From Filimonas lacunae (GTDB taxonomy: Bacteria > Bacteroidota > Bacteroidia > Chitinophagales > Chitinophagaceae), in assembly GCF_002355595.1 (NCBI RefSeq), contig NZ_AP017422.1:3472001-3536000 (forward strand): a stretch of DNA of 64,000 bases, written 5' to 3'. The notes under the pieces were generated by a model. The model made no database searches. It was given only the letters and a program-made list of their open reading frames with translations, and had not been told where the DNA came from. Every line of letters starts with the position of its first letter. The first letter of the stretch is position 1. Positions 19,825-28,929 of the stretch are shown in pieces. The position numbers were made by a program, and so were the translations under genes.

Positions 19825-20277
19825 TAAATAAATTTTAATTAAGCGGTGAAATGCATACCCTTCCGGTATGCCGGGAAAGAAAAATAACTGCTGCTATGTA
19901 TGTGCCTGCATCAACTGCACAGCATTAGCAGTTACCGCTGGCGGTAAGCAATAAAAACATAACATCAATAGTGAAAATGTTGTAAACCAGTAATGAATGG
20001 GGGTTCATTAAGTAGTGTAAACCGATGATACAACTTGCCAGAACGCAGCTTCGCTAACTCCAGGACACAGGCCAGGTCAGTTAATAGGTGTCAGCGATGT
20101 TTGCAATCAAGATATAGACTATTTGGGAAATTACAAAACGTTCCTGTGTTAAATATTTTTTATCCTATTATGGCAACAGACCCAATGTTAGCTTTCTTTA
20201 TCGTATTCCAGCTGACGCTCTTTGAGTAGATTTTTTTTATAGCAATGGACACTTTTATGGAATCTGATTAAAAGCAG
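19825..20277 (-). promoter_or_regulatory. Upstream regulatory region of the Tc operon with several dyads
   Basis: About 450 bp of non-coding DNA lie before the TcB-TcC start. They hold a perfect dyad TTACCGC-TG-GCGGTAA (19932-19947), a second perfect dyad TAATGAA-N6-TTCATTA (19991-20010), and a direct repeat TGTAAACC (19981-19988 and 20016-20023) that brackets the second dyad. No exact TAnnTTTG box was found for the minus strand. The dyads are candidate operators 110-190 bp upstream of the start codon; no regulator is assigned. Confidence 0.45.
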
Positions 20278-20306
20278 AAGGTCTGCATTATAACAATGCA
20301 GACCTT
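20278..20306 (-). terminator. Terminator after the pqaA-like gene
   Basis: A perfect 12-bp stem (aaggtctgcatt against aatgcagacctt) with a 5-nt loop is followed on the minus strand by a T-rich stretch. It lies 45 bp past the stop at 20351 and ends the sigma-factor/Sus operon. Confidence 0.85.
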
Positions 20307-20350
20307 CCTGGTAAATTATATAATTGCTGGCCCTGTTCGCAGCAACATAT

Positions 20351-21697
20351 TTAATGCAACAATACCGTTTTCTGATCCAGCACAAACATTCGGGTGCTTT
20401 CTGTATACGTGCCGCCATTCGGATCGGCATATACCAGGTCTACATAAAACGCGCGGAAGCCGGTGGCAGGATAAGCAACAGTAACGCTTTGGTTGGCAGC
20501 GTCTTTTTTAGCCACCTTGCTACTCTCCCATTTTTGTTTGGTAAAAAGCATATTCTCCGAATCAGCCTGCCATAAAACTACCTCCTGCAATACAGCATTC
20601 GTAGCCTTTACCTGGATGGTAACTTCTTTTTTAGATGCTTTGGCATTCCATTGACAAACAGGATAAGGTTTATCAGCCACGGTTAAGCCAAAGAAAGCAC
20701 TTAATGCTTCCATAGCGCTTTTGCCATCACCCAGGTTATGGCCTGCATTAGGCACATAATGGATCAGGTTCTGACCCGGGATGCTGTCGTAATAATTTTT
20801 AATAGCATCTACCGTCCAGTACTCATCATTGGTGCCCATGAAAATCATCTTAGGCATTGTCAGTTGTCTGCGGTATGAGTATGGATCAACCATAGTAGTA
20901 ATGGCTGTGCCTTTATCGGAATGTACCGATTGCGGAATTTCCAGGTTTACATAGTCTTCTATCTGCGGGCTATATTCTTTCCATACTTTCATCTGGTAGT
21001 CCAGGTTAACGGGCATATTCAATATATCTATTACCATAGGGGCAATAGCTGCCACGCGTTTGTCGCTGGCGCCTGTTAACCAGGTAGTCCAGCCACGTTT
21101 AGAAGCACCGGATACTACAAATCTGCGCAGTGGATGATGTAAACTGTCTCCCGCAAATGCCTGCAAGGCATCCATGGAGCGTACAGCCGATTTTACCATC
21201 GGGAAAAGCAAAGGCCAGGTATAATCTCCATCCTCTTTAAACTGGTGAAGCGTGTAAGAGATCAATGCATCTTCTTTCAGGTTATTGAACGAAGGCTGGT
21301 TCGGCGTTTGTTTTAACAGCGCAACGATGGCCTTGTTTTTATCGGCCATAGCCGCCATGCCGTTAGAAAAAGCATCACCCTGGCCAGTCCAGTTTGGATA
21401 ACCCTCTTTTACGCCGCCACCGGCAATAAATAATAAAGCGCCATCGGCAGTAACTTCTTTAGGTACAAAAACGGTCAGCTGGTGACGCCAGGTAAGGCCA
21501 CGCCATTGCTGCGACGTAAGTAATAAGCCATACACTTTTACAGTGCCTGTTTCATAAGTTTCTTTTACTTCCCAATGAAAGCAGGTATCGCCATTACCCA
21601 GGTAATGTTGCAGCGCTGTTTCAGGCGTTTGCGCATAACCCGCAGCGGCAGGATATAGCAGTATTACAGCAAGCACGTATACAAAGTATTTTTTCAT
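20351..21697 (-). CDS. pqaA: PhoPQ-activated pathogenicity-related (PqaA-type) protein
   Basis: A 448-aa exported alpha/beta-hydrolase-like protein of the PqaA family. A Sec signal peptide (KYFVYVLAVILLYPAAAGYA) precedes the family segment FHWEVKETYETGTVKVYGLL and the domain containing WRHQLTVFVP. The putative catalytic triad is visible: Ser about 196 in SGASKRGW, Asp about 286 in MGTNDEYW and His about 318 in NAGHNLGDG. The family is linked to antimicrobial-peptide resistance in Salmonella; its substrate is not established. It is the last gene of the SusC-SusD-GDPD-PqaA run, 19 bp after the phosphodiesterase, which suggests joint processing of an imported or surface phosphodiester/lipid compound. 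The length is normal for the family. Confidence 0.88.
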   Translation of the reverse strand: MKKYFVYVLAVILLYPAAAGYAQTPETALQHYLGNGDTCFHWEVKETYETGTVKVYGLLLTSQQWRGLTWRHQLTVFVPKEVTADGALLFIAGGGVKEGYPNWTGQGDAFSNGMAAMADKNKAIVALLKQTPNQPSFNNLKEDALISYTLHQFKEDGDYTWPLLFPMVKSAVRSMDALQAFAGDSLHHPLRRFVVSGASKRGWTTWLTGASDKRVAAIAPMVIDILNMPVNLDYQMKVWKEYSPQIEDYVNLEIPQSVHSDKGTAITTMVDPYSYRRQLTMPKMIFMGTNDEYWTVDAIKNYYDSIPGQNLIHYVPNAGHNLGDGKSAMEALSAFFGLTVADKPYPVCQWNAKASKKEVTIQVKATNAVLQEVVLWQADSENMLFTKQKWESSKVAKKDAANQSVTVAYPATGFRAFYVDLVYADPNGGTYTESTRMFVLDQKTVLLH

Positions 21698-21716
21698 ATC
21701 AATGATCGGATTTTAA

Positions 21717-22520
21717 TTATCGGAGATTGTTTTTTACAAGATAAGCTATTAAAGCGGCAGGCTGATCGGTCTGTAATCCCTGAATGCCTTTTTGAATAGC
21801 AGCCTGCCAGGTGGCAGGGCCTTCGCCTTTGTGTTGTGCATCCAGCCATACCTGCACCTGTTGCTCCCGTGTAACGCTGAGCATGGCGCTGTCGGTAATA
21901 TTATCAAAGGCGCTGATCCGGTATTTGTTCAAAGCATACCGGAGCGTTTGCGCATCCGTTACTTCGGATGGCAGGCTGGTCATCAGCGGCATTTGCGGCG
22001 CCACGGACTGCCAGGGTTTGTATTGTTCTTTTGCATTCATATACACTACCACCTGGTTTTCCATACCAGCAGCTTTGATAAGCGCATAGGTGTTTGCTAC
22101 ATCTGCCACTTTAAAGTCCAGGTAAATATGGATCTTATCTTTACAGGCTGCCAGCGCTTCTTCCAGGGTGGGCACCTTGTAGGTTTTGCCATCGGTAGCT
22201 TTCAGCTGCAATGCTCTTACCTCGTTAAACGTAAGGCTGGCAACATTTCCCTCCCCGTTAGTAGTACGGTTTACAGTAGCATCGTGCATCAACACCAGTT
22301 TGCCATCGGCGGTAGTTCTCACATCCATCTCCACATAATCGGCACCGCAGGCAATAGCCTGCTCTATCGCAGCAATGCTATTTTCAGGTACGGCTACATG
22401 GTTGCCCCTGTGTGCTATAACTATCAATGAATGTTTGGGAGCAGGCAATGCAGGCCTGGTTTGCGCGGCAACACTCCCTATGGTAAAAGCAAGACAACAG
22501 TATACAAGTATTTTTTTCAT
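21717..22520 (-). CDS. Exported glycerophosphodiester phosphodiesterase
   Basis: A 267-aa GDPD-family enzyme that hydrolyses glycerophosphodiesters to glycerol-3-phosphate and an alcohol, using a metal ion. The family signature is complete: IAHRGNHVAVPENS (His37, Arg38, Glu46), DYVEMDVRTTADGKLVLMHD (Glu64, Asp66, His79), then TVNRTTNG. A signal peptide (residues 1-19) indicates periplasmic or surface location. It sits 27 bp downstream of the SusD gene and 19 bp upstream of the PqaA-like gene, so it is probably the degradative enzyme of this Sus-type locus. The substrate may be a deacylated phospholipid or teichoic-acid-like polymer; that part is inference. Confidence 0.92.
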   Translation of the reverse strand: MKKILVYCCLAFTIGSVAAQTRPALPAPKHSLIVIAHRGNHVAVPENSIAAIEQAIACGADYVEMDVRTTADGKLVLMHDATVNRTTNGEGNVASLTFNEVRALQLKATDGKTYKVPTLEEALAACKDKIHIYLDFKVADVANTYALIKAAGMENQVVVYMNAKEQYKPWQSVAPQMPLMTSLPSEVTDAQTLRYALNKYRISAFDNITDSAMLSVTREQQVQVWLDAQHKGEGPATWQAAIQKGIQGLQTDQPAALIAYLVKNNLR

Positions 22521-22547
22521 ATTCTATGATAATGGATAAAGGAATGG

Positions 22548-24257
22548 TTACCACGGTTTGCCTGTGCCCTGGATGATCCAGGGTTTTGACCAGGGACTGT
22601 TTTTAACATCATTAGCACCGTAAGCGGAATAGATAGTCGTTTCCAGCTTTTCATTGGCTGCATTTACATTCGCCTGGTTTAAATTACGTTCGTCCAGCAT
22701 ATAGTATAACCTTACAGGCATTACCGGTGCTTTGGCGGCTGGGCCTGCACTCAGTGCGGGTAATCCGGTTCTTTTATAATCAAACCAGGCTTCGGTAGCT
22801 GCCGTCCAGCTGGCTATCCATTTTTGTTCTATAATCTGTTGTTGCGTATTGTTAAAAGCGACCTGTGGTTGCGTAATATAAGTGGCATAACTGCTGGCTA
22901 CACCCCATGCAGCCAGGGAAGCCTGGATGCCGGCTTTGTAATGATCGGCGGCAACACCTGCTGCCCAGCCTTTTACAGCTGCCGCTTCTGCCAGTATAAA
23001 ATGTACTTCTGCTGCAGAGATAAACCGCGATTTTAATAAAGTGCCTTTGGGCTGCTTGTATATATCGCTGAGCCAGGATACATGCGGATTGGTAGAGCCC
23101 TGTGCCGCATCAGGACTAAGATTATATACAGCCGGGCCATTTAAAGCAACCGGAAGTCCTACAAAATTCACATCCTGGTTAATATCGTTTAAGGTCAGTT
23201 TTTTAGCGGCAAGTACATCCGGCGAAACATAACGCACCTTCCTGCTTTCACCTGCCACTACCGTATCCCTGGTAGCGAATACATTACCTGTACCGGATGG
23301 CAGGTTATCATCTACCAGTAAAAAACAATCTACTTTTTTAGCCCAAACACCTAACCGGGGATCTTGACGGCTTTGCAATATACGCACCAGTGTATTGCAC
23401 ATTTTTAAACGTCTGTAGTTGCTGCCGTCTTTATCATATACGGTATTGGAAGGCCAGGAATCGGTACCGCTGTTACCGGCAAAATCCATAGTAGCATCTT
23501 CCGAAGCATCCGTTTTACTGATAACAGGGTAGTTCACCGGATCTGCTGCTATTTTTTCAATGCCTTCCCTGGCTATTTGTGGCAGCTTCTCTGATAAGCG
23601 CATATAATACCGGAGCGCTAAGGAATTGGCCATTTTGCGCCACCGGATAGGATCGCCCTGAAAATACACATCCACTCCATCTATCGGGTTCAGGTAGGCT
23701 GCCTTGGCTTTAGATAGCAAGGTATTCGCCTTTTCCAGGTCGGCCAGAATGCCTTTATAAATCACCTCCTGTGCATCATAGGCAGGCAGCGTATACACTA
23801 CATCTGCCAGATCGCCTTTCAGGGCATTGGTATAGGGCGCATCCCCCCATAAGTCGGTGATAAGACCAAACACCATAGATTTCATCACCAGGCATACACC
23901 CTGCTGCAACTCCATATTGCCGGCAACGGCCCGGTTATACACCAGTTGGTTATTGCGCAAAATATCATAATAAGGCGTCCATGTGTTAGAGCCACCCCAG
24001 TCATACTCATTATGGCTGGGCGTCCATCCGTCTTTTTGTGTATGCTGCATCACACCCGCAATATCCTGGAAGCCCAGATCGGTATATGCCCTTCCTGCTT
24101 CCGTAAGCACCGTAGATAAAATAAGGTTAGGGTTGGTAGTATTCGGATCAGCGCCATTGGGGTTCTGATTCCATTTCATCAGTTCTTTTTTACAGGAAAC
24201 GGAGGTACCTGCAAGTGCTATCAAGCAAAGCAGCAGTAACCAGTTCTTTCTATTCAT
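22548..24257 (-). CDS. SusD/RagB-family outer-membrane lipoprotein (SusD-like_2 type)
   Basis: A 569-aa surface lipoprotein that acts as a lid and ligand-binding partner on its SusC channel. The lipobox LAGTSVSC gives lipidation at Cys22. The helical repeat region includes the segments ADPNTTNPNLILSTVL, ALRYYMRLSEKLPQIA and EVHFILAEAAAVKGW, typical of the SusD-like_2 group. The C-terminus has the usual IIEQKWIASW and WFDYKRTGLP motifs. It lies 20 bp downstream of the SusC gene. The ligand cannot be read from the sequence; the adjacent phosphodiesterase and PqaA-like hydrolase point away from an ordinary polysaccharide. Confidence 0.93.
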   Translation of the reverse strand: MNRKNWLLLLCLIALAGTSVSCKKELMKWNQNPNGADPNTTNPNLILSTVLTEAGRAYTDLGFQDIAGVMQHTQKDGWTPSHNEYDWGGSNTWTPYYDILRNNQLVYNRAVAGNMELQQGVCLVMKSMVFGLITDLWGDAPYTNALKGDLADVVYTLPAYDAQEVIYKGILADLEKANTLLSKAKAAYLNPIDGVDVYFQGDPIRWRKMANSLALRYYMRLSEKLPQIAREGIEKIAADPVNYPVISKTDASEDATMDFAGNSGTDSWPSNTVYDKDGSNYRRLKMCNTLVRILQSRQDPRLGVWAKKVDCFLLVDDNLPSGTGNVFATRDTVVAGESRKVRYVSPDVLAAKKLTLNDINQDVNFVGLPVALNGPAVYNLSPDAAQGSTNPHVSWLSDIYKQPKGTLLKSRFISAAEVHFILAEAAAVKGWAAGVAADHYKAGIQASLAAWGVASSYATYITQPQVAFNNTQQQIIEQKWIASWTAATEAWFDYKRTGLPALSAGPAAKAPVMPVRLYYMLDERNLNQANVNAANEKLETTIYSAYGANDVKNSPWSKPWIIQGTGKPW

Positions 24258-24277
24258 ATCAGAAGTTGAATCAATGT

Positions 24278-27200
24278 TTAAAAAGTTACGTTGAGTTTAG
24301 CGCCCACAGGAATAGCCCAAGGGGTTACGTTGTATCTTTCAATACCCTGCTTAAACTGCATGCCTGAGCCTTGTACATCGGTAGAAGGCTGATAGGCGTT
24401 TTCCGGGTCGATGCCTATTTTAGCAGCTGTCCATAAAATGATATTCCTGCTGTACACAGAAAAGCTGGCCTGTTGTAGTTTCAATGCTTTCAAGGCTTTG
24501 GCAGGTAAGGCATAGGCAAAGGATACTTCGCGCAGCTTCAGATAAGAAGCGGGGAATAAAAATGCCTGGGTAAACGACCAGGCGGTGCTACCTGCATAAG
24601 GTAGTGTTTTGGTGCCTGCACCACCCAGGTTTTCTGTATAACCGGTGGGGTTGCCACTGGCATCGTAACCAGATGCAGTAACACCCGGTATAAACACGCC
24701 ACCATAGGGCAACACATAAGCGCCGTATACAAACGGAAAACTATTATACTCCGGCGTTGGGCCGCCTACCAGTGGAAAATGGTTGCCTTTAGGTTTTATC
24801 AGTTCATCCTGATGACTTACCAGGTAATCTCTCAGCTCAGTACCACGTTTATTGCCGGGGTTGGTAAGCTTATCCAGGAACAATTGTGAATTGCCATGCT
24901 CCTCACCGTAACGGTAGGTTTGCGAAACAAAATCGCCACCGTTGCGCCAATCGAACGTCATGCTCAGGCTAAAGTTTTTATAGCTTACCGTAGCCTGCAT
25001 ACCCATAATAAACTTAGGGTTAAAATTACCGATCTTGTTACGGGTGTTGATGGCGTCAATGCTTTGCCATTTACCGTTGTTATCCAGTAACGGGAATCCG
25101 TAATAAGGGGAATTTTTATCTTTTACAGTAACCAGTTGTGCATCGTAAATGTCACCAATGTCTTCGCCCAGGTAAGTCCACGCACCACCTTTGCCTTCTT
25201 CCCATAAAGTATAATAAGGCATGTTGTCCGACAAGCTGATGATCTTGGTTCTGTTACGTGTAAAGTTCAGGTTCAGATCCAGCCCCCAGTCTTTGGTTTT
25301 TACCGGGGTACCTCCCAGCGTTAACTCAATACCTCTGCTTCTCAGCAAACCGGCATTGATATTTTTGGAGGAGTAACCGGAGGAAGGTGGTGTTTTGGTG
25401 TTAAAGATCTGGTTCTTGTTTTCAGAGATATAGTAAGTGGCCGAAAAACGAAGCCTGTTATGGAAGAAAGCCACATCTGCTCCCCCTTCATAAGAAGTAG
25501 CGGTTTCGGGTTTCAGATAAGGATTCAATAAGGTGCCCGAAGTAGTTAACCGGGGAATACTGCCCCAGGTGCCTGCATTGGCCAGCGTGGTGGTTAACTG
25601 GTAAGGTCCGGCATCATTGGCCACCTGGGCAATGCTACCTCTTAGTTTTATCAGGTTCACTTTATCGGAATGTAACCTGGCTATTTCACTCACCAATACA
25701 CTCAGCGAAGCAGATGGATAAAAATAGGACGATGCATTAGGCAGCGTGCTAGACCAATCGGTACGGCCGGTAAGGTCAAGATATATTTTATCTTTATAGC
25801 CAATATTGGCCATGCCGTATACGCTGTTCACGCCTTTCTTATACCGGTTATTAGCATAATTCAGGTTCTCCGGTAAAATATTCTGAATGGTATATACACC
25901 CGGCACAATCAGGCCTGTACCGTCTTTGGTAGCAGTGGTGATGTTTTTCCAGAACTGGTAACGCGCATTGCCACCTGCCGAAAAGGAATAATCAAACACA
26001 CCGGATCTACTTTTATACGTTAACAGGAAATCGGCGTTTCTTTCATAGTTATTCAGGTTGATAATGCCGTATGCTCCATTTTTATTATCGAGGTAACTTA
26101 CCGGCACAATGGTTTCGCGCTTTTCGTCATAGTTATCCAGCGCATACCTGGCCATCAGGGTTAAGTGCGGAATAATGGTCCAATCTGCCCGGATGTTCCC
26201 GAACACGCGATCCCTTACAAAACCATTCCTTACTTCATACGCTATGAAATAAGGGTTGTTAAAAGAGCCGTTGTACTGGGTACGTTGCTGAAAGCCTTCC
26301 TGCCCCGGCATCCAATAGTTTTGCAGATCGCGTAAGTCAATATGTGGAGATACACTGTAAGCCCATTGCAGGGAGTTGGTGCCCCTGTCGCCCGCGGGCC
26401 TGTTGTTGCTGTTGTTTCTGCTAAAATCAATATTGGTGCTGATGCTAAACCGGGAAGTAAGCTTTACACTGGAATTGAGGTTAATGGAGTTTTTAAACAG
26501 GTCTGTACCGGGAATAATGCCCCTGTTACGCATATTGGCATAGGATAGCCGGTACGTGATCCATTCATTGTTATTGGCCAGTGATACGTTGGTGATGGCG
26601 GTAACACCTGTTTGCACAAAGTTTTTTACGTTGTTTTTATGCGATACCAATGGCATGGCTACCTTTTTACCATTTTCATCGGTAGGACTGTTCCATTGTA
26701 CTTCTTCATATCCCATATCCAGTTGAGCGCCAAAGGTGCCATCTACATTTTCCTGTATCAGGCTGCCAAAGGGATTGGTAAGCGGGTTACCACTTCTTGA
26801 AACCGGGATGGCTGCCAGTTGTCCTGCGCCAAATTTGGTTTGCCATTTCAGAAACTTATAGGGAATATCAAACACAGTATTGAACGATGCGTTCACCGTC
26901 ATCTTTTTGGCATTCTTACCGCTTTTAGTAGTAATAAGCACCACACCATTACCTGCCCGGGAGCCATACAACGCAGCAGCGGCAGCACCTTTCAGGATAG
27001 ACACGTTTTCAATGTTATCCATATTCAGATCAGCAATAGCATTACCATAGTCTACTTTGTTGTTAGTACCTATCTGGCTGATGTTGTTCAGCGTATTGGC
27101 CAACGGCACACCATCCACCACAAACAAGGGCTGGTTATCGCTGCTGAGGGAGGTGGCTCCACGAATGATCATGCTTACAGAAGAACCGGTGCCGCCTGTG

Positions 27201-27724
27201 GAGTTGATGGTAACACCCGCTATTTTACCAGACATGGCATTGAGAAAATTCTCCTGGTTCACCCGTACAAATTCTTTACCGTCCAGCTCTTCTACCGAGT
27301 AGCCCAGCGATTTCTTTTCTCTTTTAATACCCAGGGCAGTTACCACTACCTGGTCCAGGTTCTTATTCTGTTGGCGTAAAATAACAGAGAGTGTTAACTT
27401 GCTGGTTTCGGTGATCATATGCCCTTTCAACGTGTCTGCCATATAGCCCACATGCTTAAAAGTGAAATGATAAGGCCCACCGGGAGGAAGTTTGGTAAAT
27501 ACAAAGATGCCTCTATCGCTGGTAAGTGTGGTTTCCAACGTTTTATCCGCAGCGTTCTCTACCGTTACATATACATCTTTTAAAGGTTCGCCCTGTTCAT
27601 TTTTTACAATGCCCGCGGCAGACGGGGCGCCTGTTTGTGCCCGCAGGTTTGCTGCACAACATAGTAGCAGTAACAAGGGCCAGCACACGAAGTGCATTTT
27701 TAACCAGCTGTTTTTTAAGCTCAT
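24278..27724 (-). CDS. SusC/RagA-family TonB-linked outer-membrane transporter
   Basis: A TonB-dependent channel of 1148 aa from the ATG at 27724; an upstream ATG at 27760 would add 12 residues before the signal peptide. After the signal peptide (hydrophobic WPLLLLLCCAANLRA) come a carboxypeptidase-regulatory-like domain (residues about 35-120), the plug with the SusC signatures SMIIRGATSLSSDNQPLFVV and GAAAAALYGSRAGNG, and a 22-strand barrel ending in VGAKLNVTF. No STN signalling domain lies between the signal peptide and the regulatory-like domain, although a FecI/FecR pair is directly upstream. It imports its ligand across the outer membrane together with the SusD protein. Confidence 0.94.
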   Translation of the reverse strand: MSLKNSWLKMHFVCWPLLLLLCCAANLRAQTGAPSAAGIVKNEQGEPLKDVYVTVENAADKTLETTLTSDRGIFVFTKLPPGGPYHFTFKHVGYMADTLKGHMITETSKLTLSVILRQQNKNLDQVVVTALGIKREKKSLGYSVEELDGKEFVRVNQENFLNAMSGKIAGVTINSTGGTGSSVSMIIRGATSLSSDNQPLFVVDGVPLANTLNNISQIGTNNKVDYGNAIADLNMDNIENVSILKGAAAAALYGSRAGNGVVLITTKSGKNAKKMTVNASFNTVFDIPYKFLKWQTKFGAGQLAAIPVSRSGNPLTNPFGSLIQENVDGTFGAQLDMGYEEVQWNSPTDENGKKVAMPLVSHKNNVKNFVQTGVTAITNVSLANNNEWITYRLSYANMRNRGIIPGTDLFKNSINLNSSVKLTSRFSISTNIDFSRNNSNNRPAGDRGTNSLQWAYSVSPHIDLRDLQNYWMPGQEGFQQRTQYNGSFNNPYFIAYEVRNGFVRDRVFGNIRADWTIIPHLTLMARYALDNYDEKRETIVPVSYLDNKNGAYGIINLNNYERNADFLLTYKSRSGVFDYSFSAGGNARYQFWKNITTATKDGTGLIVPGVYTIQNILPENLNYANNRYKKGVNSVYGMANIGYKDKIYLDLTGRTDWSSTLPNASSYFYPSASLSVLVSEIARLHSDKVNLIKLRGSIAQVANDAGPYQLTTTLANAGTWGSIPRLTTSGTLLNPYLKPETATSYEGGADVAFFHNRLRFSATYYISENKNQIFNTKTPPSSGYSSKNINAGLLRSRGIELTLGGTPVKTKDWGLDLNLNFTRNRTKIISLSDNMPYYTLWEEGKGGAWTYLGEDIGDIYDAQLVTVKDKNSPYYGFPLLDNNGKWQSIDAINTRNKIGNFNPKFIMGMQATVSYKNFSLSMTFDWRNGGDFVSQTYRYGEEHGNSQLFLDKLTNPGNKRGTELRDYLVSHQDELIKPKGNHFPLVGGPTPEYNSFPFVYGAYVLPYGGVFIPGVTASGYDASGNPTGYTENLGGAGTKTLPYAGSTAWSFTQAFLFPASYLKLREVSFAYALPAKALKALKLQQASFSVYSRNIILWTAAKIGIDPENAYQPSTDVQGSGMQFKQGIERYNVTPWAIPVGAKLNVTF

Positions 27725-27812
27725 ATTATTTTTATTTAAGGCAATAGGGATACTGTGCATTCATGGGAGAATACATTACAGAACCGTTTCTGTCAAAACA
27801 GGAATACTACTG

Positions 27813-28868
27813 TTAGGGTGTGATGTACACCACGTTTTCCTTTGTATTAATTGTTAGATTATTTAATGCAGCAATGTCCGACAGGAATATGCTTAAGGAA
27901 TCTTTACCTACTGTAAAGGAGCCGGTAAAATTGCGATCTGTCAGAATACTCTTATTATACACAAAACGAACACCGCACTTTGCTTCTATGTCACTGAACA
28001 CATTCATTAGCGGTTCATCATTAAATGTTAGTGCATCCAGTATTTTACGGGCAGGCACTACTGTAGTTGCTATAGCGGGCACTTTGCCTTGCTGCTCGTT
28101 GATACTGTTAACGGTTATCAATTTTCTGAGTGCATTGTATTGCAGCTCTTGTCCCGGTTGCAGGTAGGTAGTGCGCATGCTTTCATCCGGCAGCAAGCTA
28201 TCTGGCGTTACCATCACTTTACCACTTAACAACTGCACCCGGATGTTCTTAGCCCGGTTGTTCCAGGCAGTTATCTTAAACACCGTACCCAGCACAGTGG
28301 TGGTCAATCCTCCGGCATGTACCATAAAAGGTTGCTTCCGGTTGCCTGTTACTGAAAACAAGGCCTGTCCTGTTAAATACACTACCCTGTCTTTCTTACT
28401 AAAATCTTTCCGGTATTTTATTGCACTCTCTGGTTCCAGCGTTACTTTACTGCCATCTGTTAATGTAAGCACCTTGCTTTTATTTGTGGTATTTTGCAAC
28501 TGCACCCATAAGCTATCTGCCGCACCCGATGCCATTGCCAGCTTATCCTGTGCCGGCCTTTTGTCCCTGGTAACCAACAATGCGGCAATGATCAAGGGCA
28601 ATAACACGGCTGCTGCCACTAATCCTTTGCGTACCATGGTTCTCAGCCTGGCTTTCTGTGCCACACTTGCTTCAATAACGTTCCGCATTTTGTCAGAAAC
28701 AGCAGACGGCAACGCTTCTGATGGTTGAAAATGCTGCCAGCTTTCGGGTGTAACATATTGCGCCCAGCTATCCGGATGATCTTTAAAATAAGCCATCACC
28801 GCTGCCTTTTCTTCCTCACTGCATGTACCCCTGAAAAACCGTTCTATTACTATTTCTGAGATATTCAT
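27813..28868 (-). CDS. FecR-family anti-sigma factor
   Basis: A 351-aa membrane-bound regulator of the ECF sigma factor encoded just upstream. The N-terminal cytoplasmic part (residues 1-80) would hold the sigma factor; one transmembrane helix lies at about 82-99 (GLVAAAVLLPLIIAALLV). The periplasmic FecR domain follows (ESAIKYRKDFSKKDRVVYLT, GLTTTVLGTVFKITAW). The C-terminal DUF4974 domain (about 275-350; LTFNDEPLMNVFSDIEAKCG) has an STN-like fold that contacts the receptor in related systems. It lies between the sigma factor and the SusC gene, the standard order for signal-controlled Sus loci in Bacteroidota. A conserved 38-nt element sits right before its start. Confidence 0.93.
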   Translation of the reverse strand: MNISEIVIERFFRGTCSEEEKAAVMAYFKDHPDSWAQYVTPESWQHFQPSEALPSAVSDKMRNVIEASVAQKARLRTMVRKGLVAAAVLLPLIIAALLVTRDKRPAQDKLAMASGAADSLWVQLQNTTNKSKVLTLTDGSKVTLEPESAIKYRKDFSKKDRVVYLTGQALFSVTGNRKQPFMVHAGGLTTTVLGTVFKITAWNNRAKNIRVQLLSGKVMVTPDSLLPDESMRTTYLQPGQELQYNALRKLITVNSINEQQGKVPAIATTVVPARKILDALTFNDEPLMNVFSDIEAKCGVRFVYNKSILTDRNFTGSFTVGKDSLSIFLSDIAALNNLTINTKENVVYITP

Positions 28869-28878
28869 TGTACCATGT

Positions 28879-28916
28879 ATTCGTTTGTGAAAGGAAAATC
28901 CCTCACCCGTAACAAT
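28879..28916 (-). promoter_or_regulatory. 38-nt conserved element upstream of fecR (copy 1)
   Basis: This stretch matches 30165-30202 at 32 of 38 positions, including an uninterrupted 16-base core (aaggaaaatccctcac on the plus strand, GTGAGGGATTTTCCTT on the minus strand). Both copies are oriented towards a minus-strand start codon: 10 nt before the fecR ATG here. It may be an ECF-sigma promoter, an attenuator or a leader element. Confidence 0.55.
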
Positions 28917-28929
28917 TCGTTAATATGGG

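Noticed and set aside
21792-22430. A 212-codon plus-strand frame across the phosphodiesterase gene
   Set aside because: It is the antisense shadow of a gene with complete GDPD motifs.
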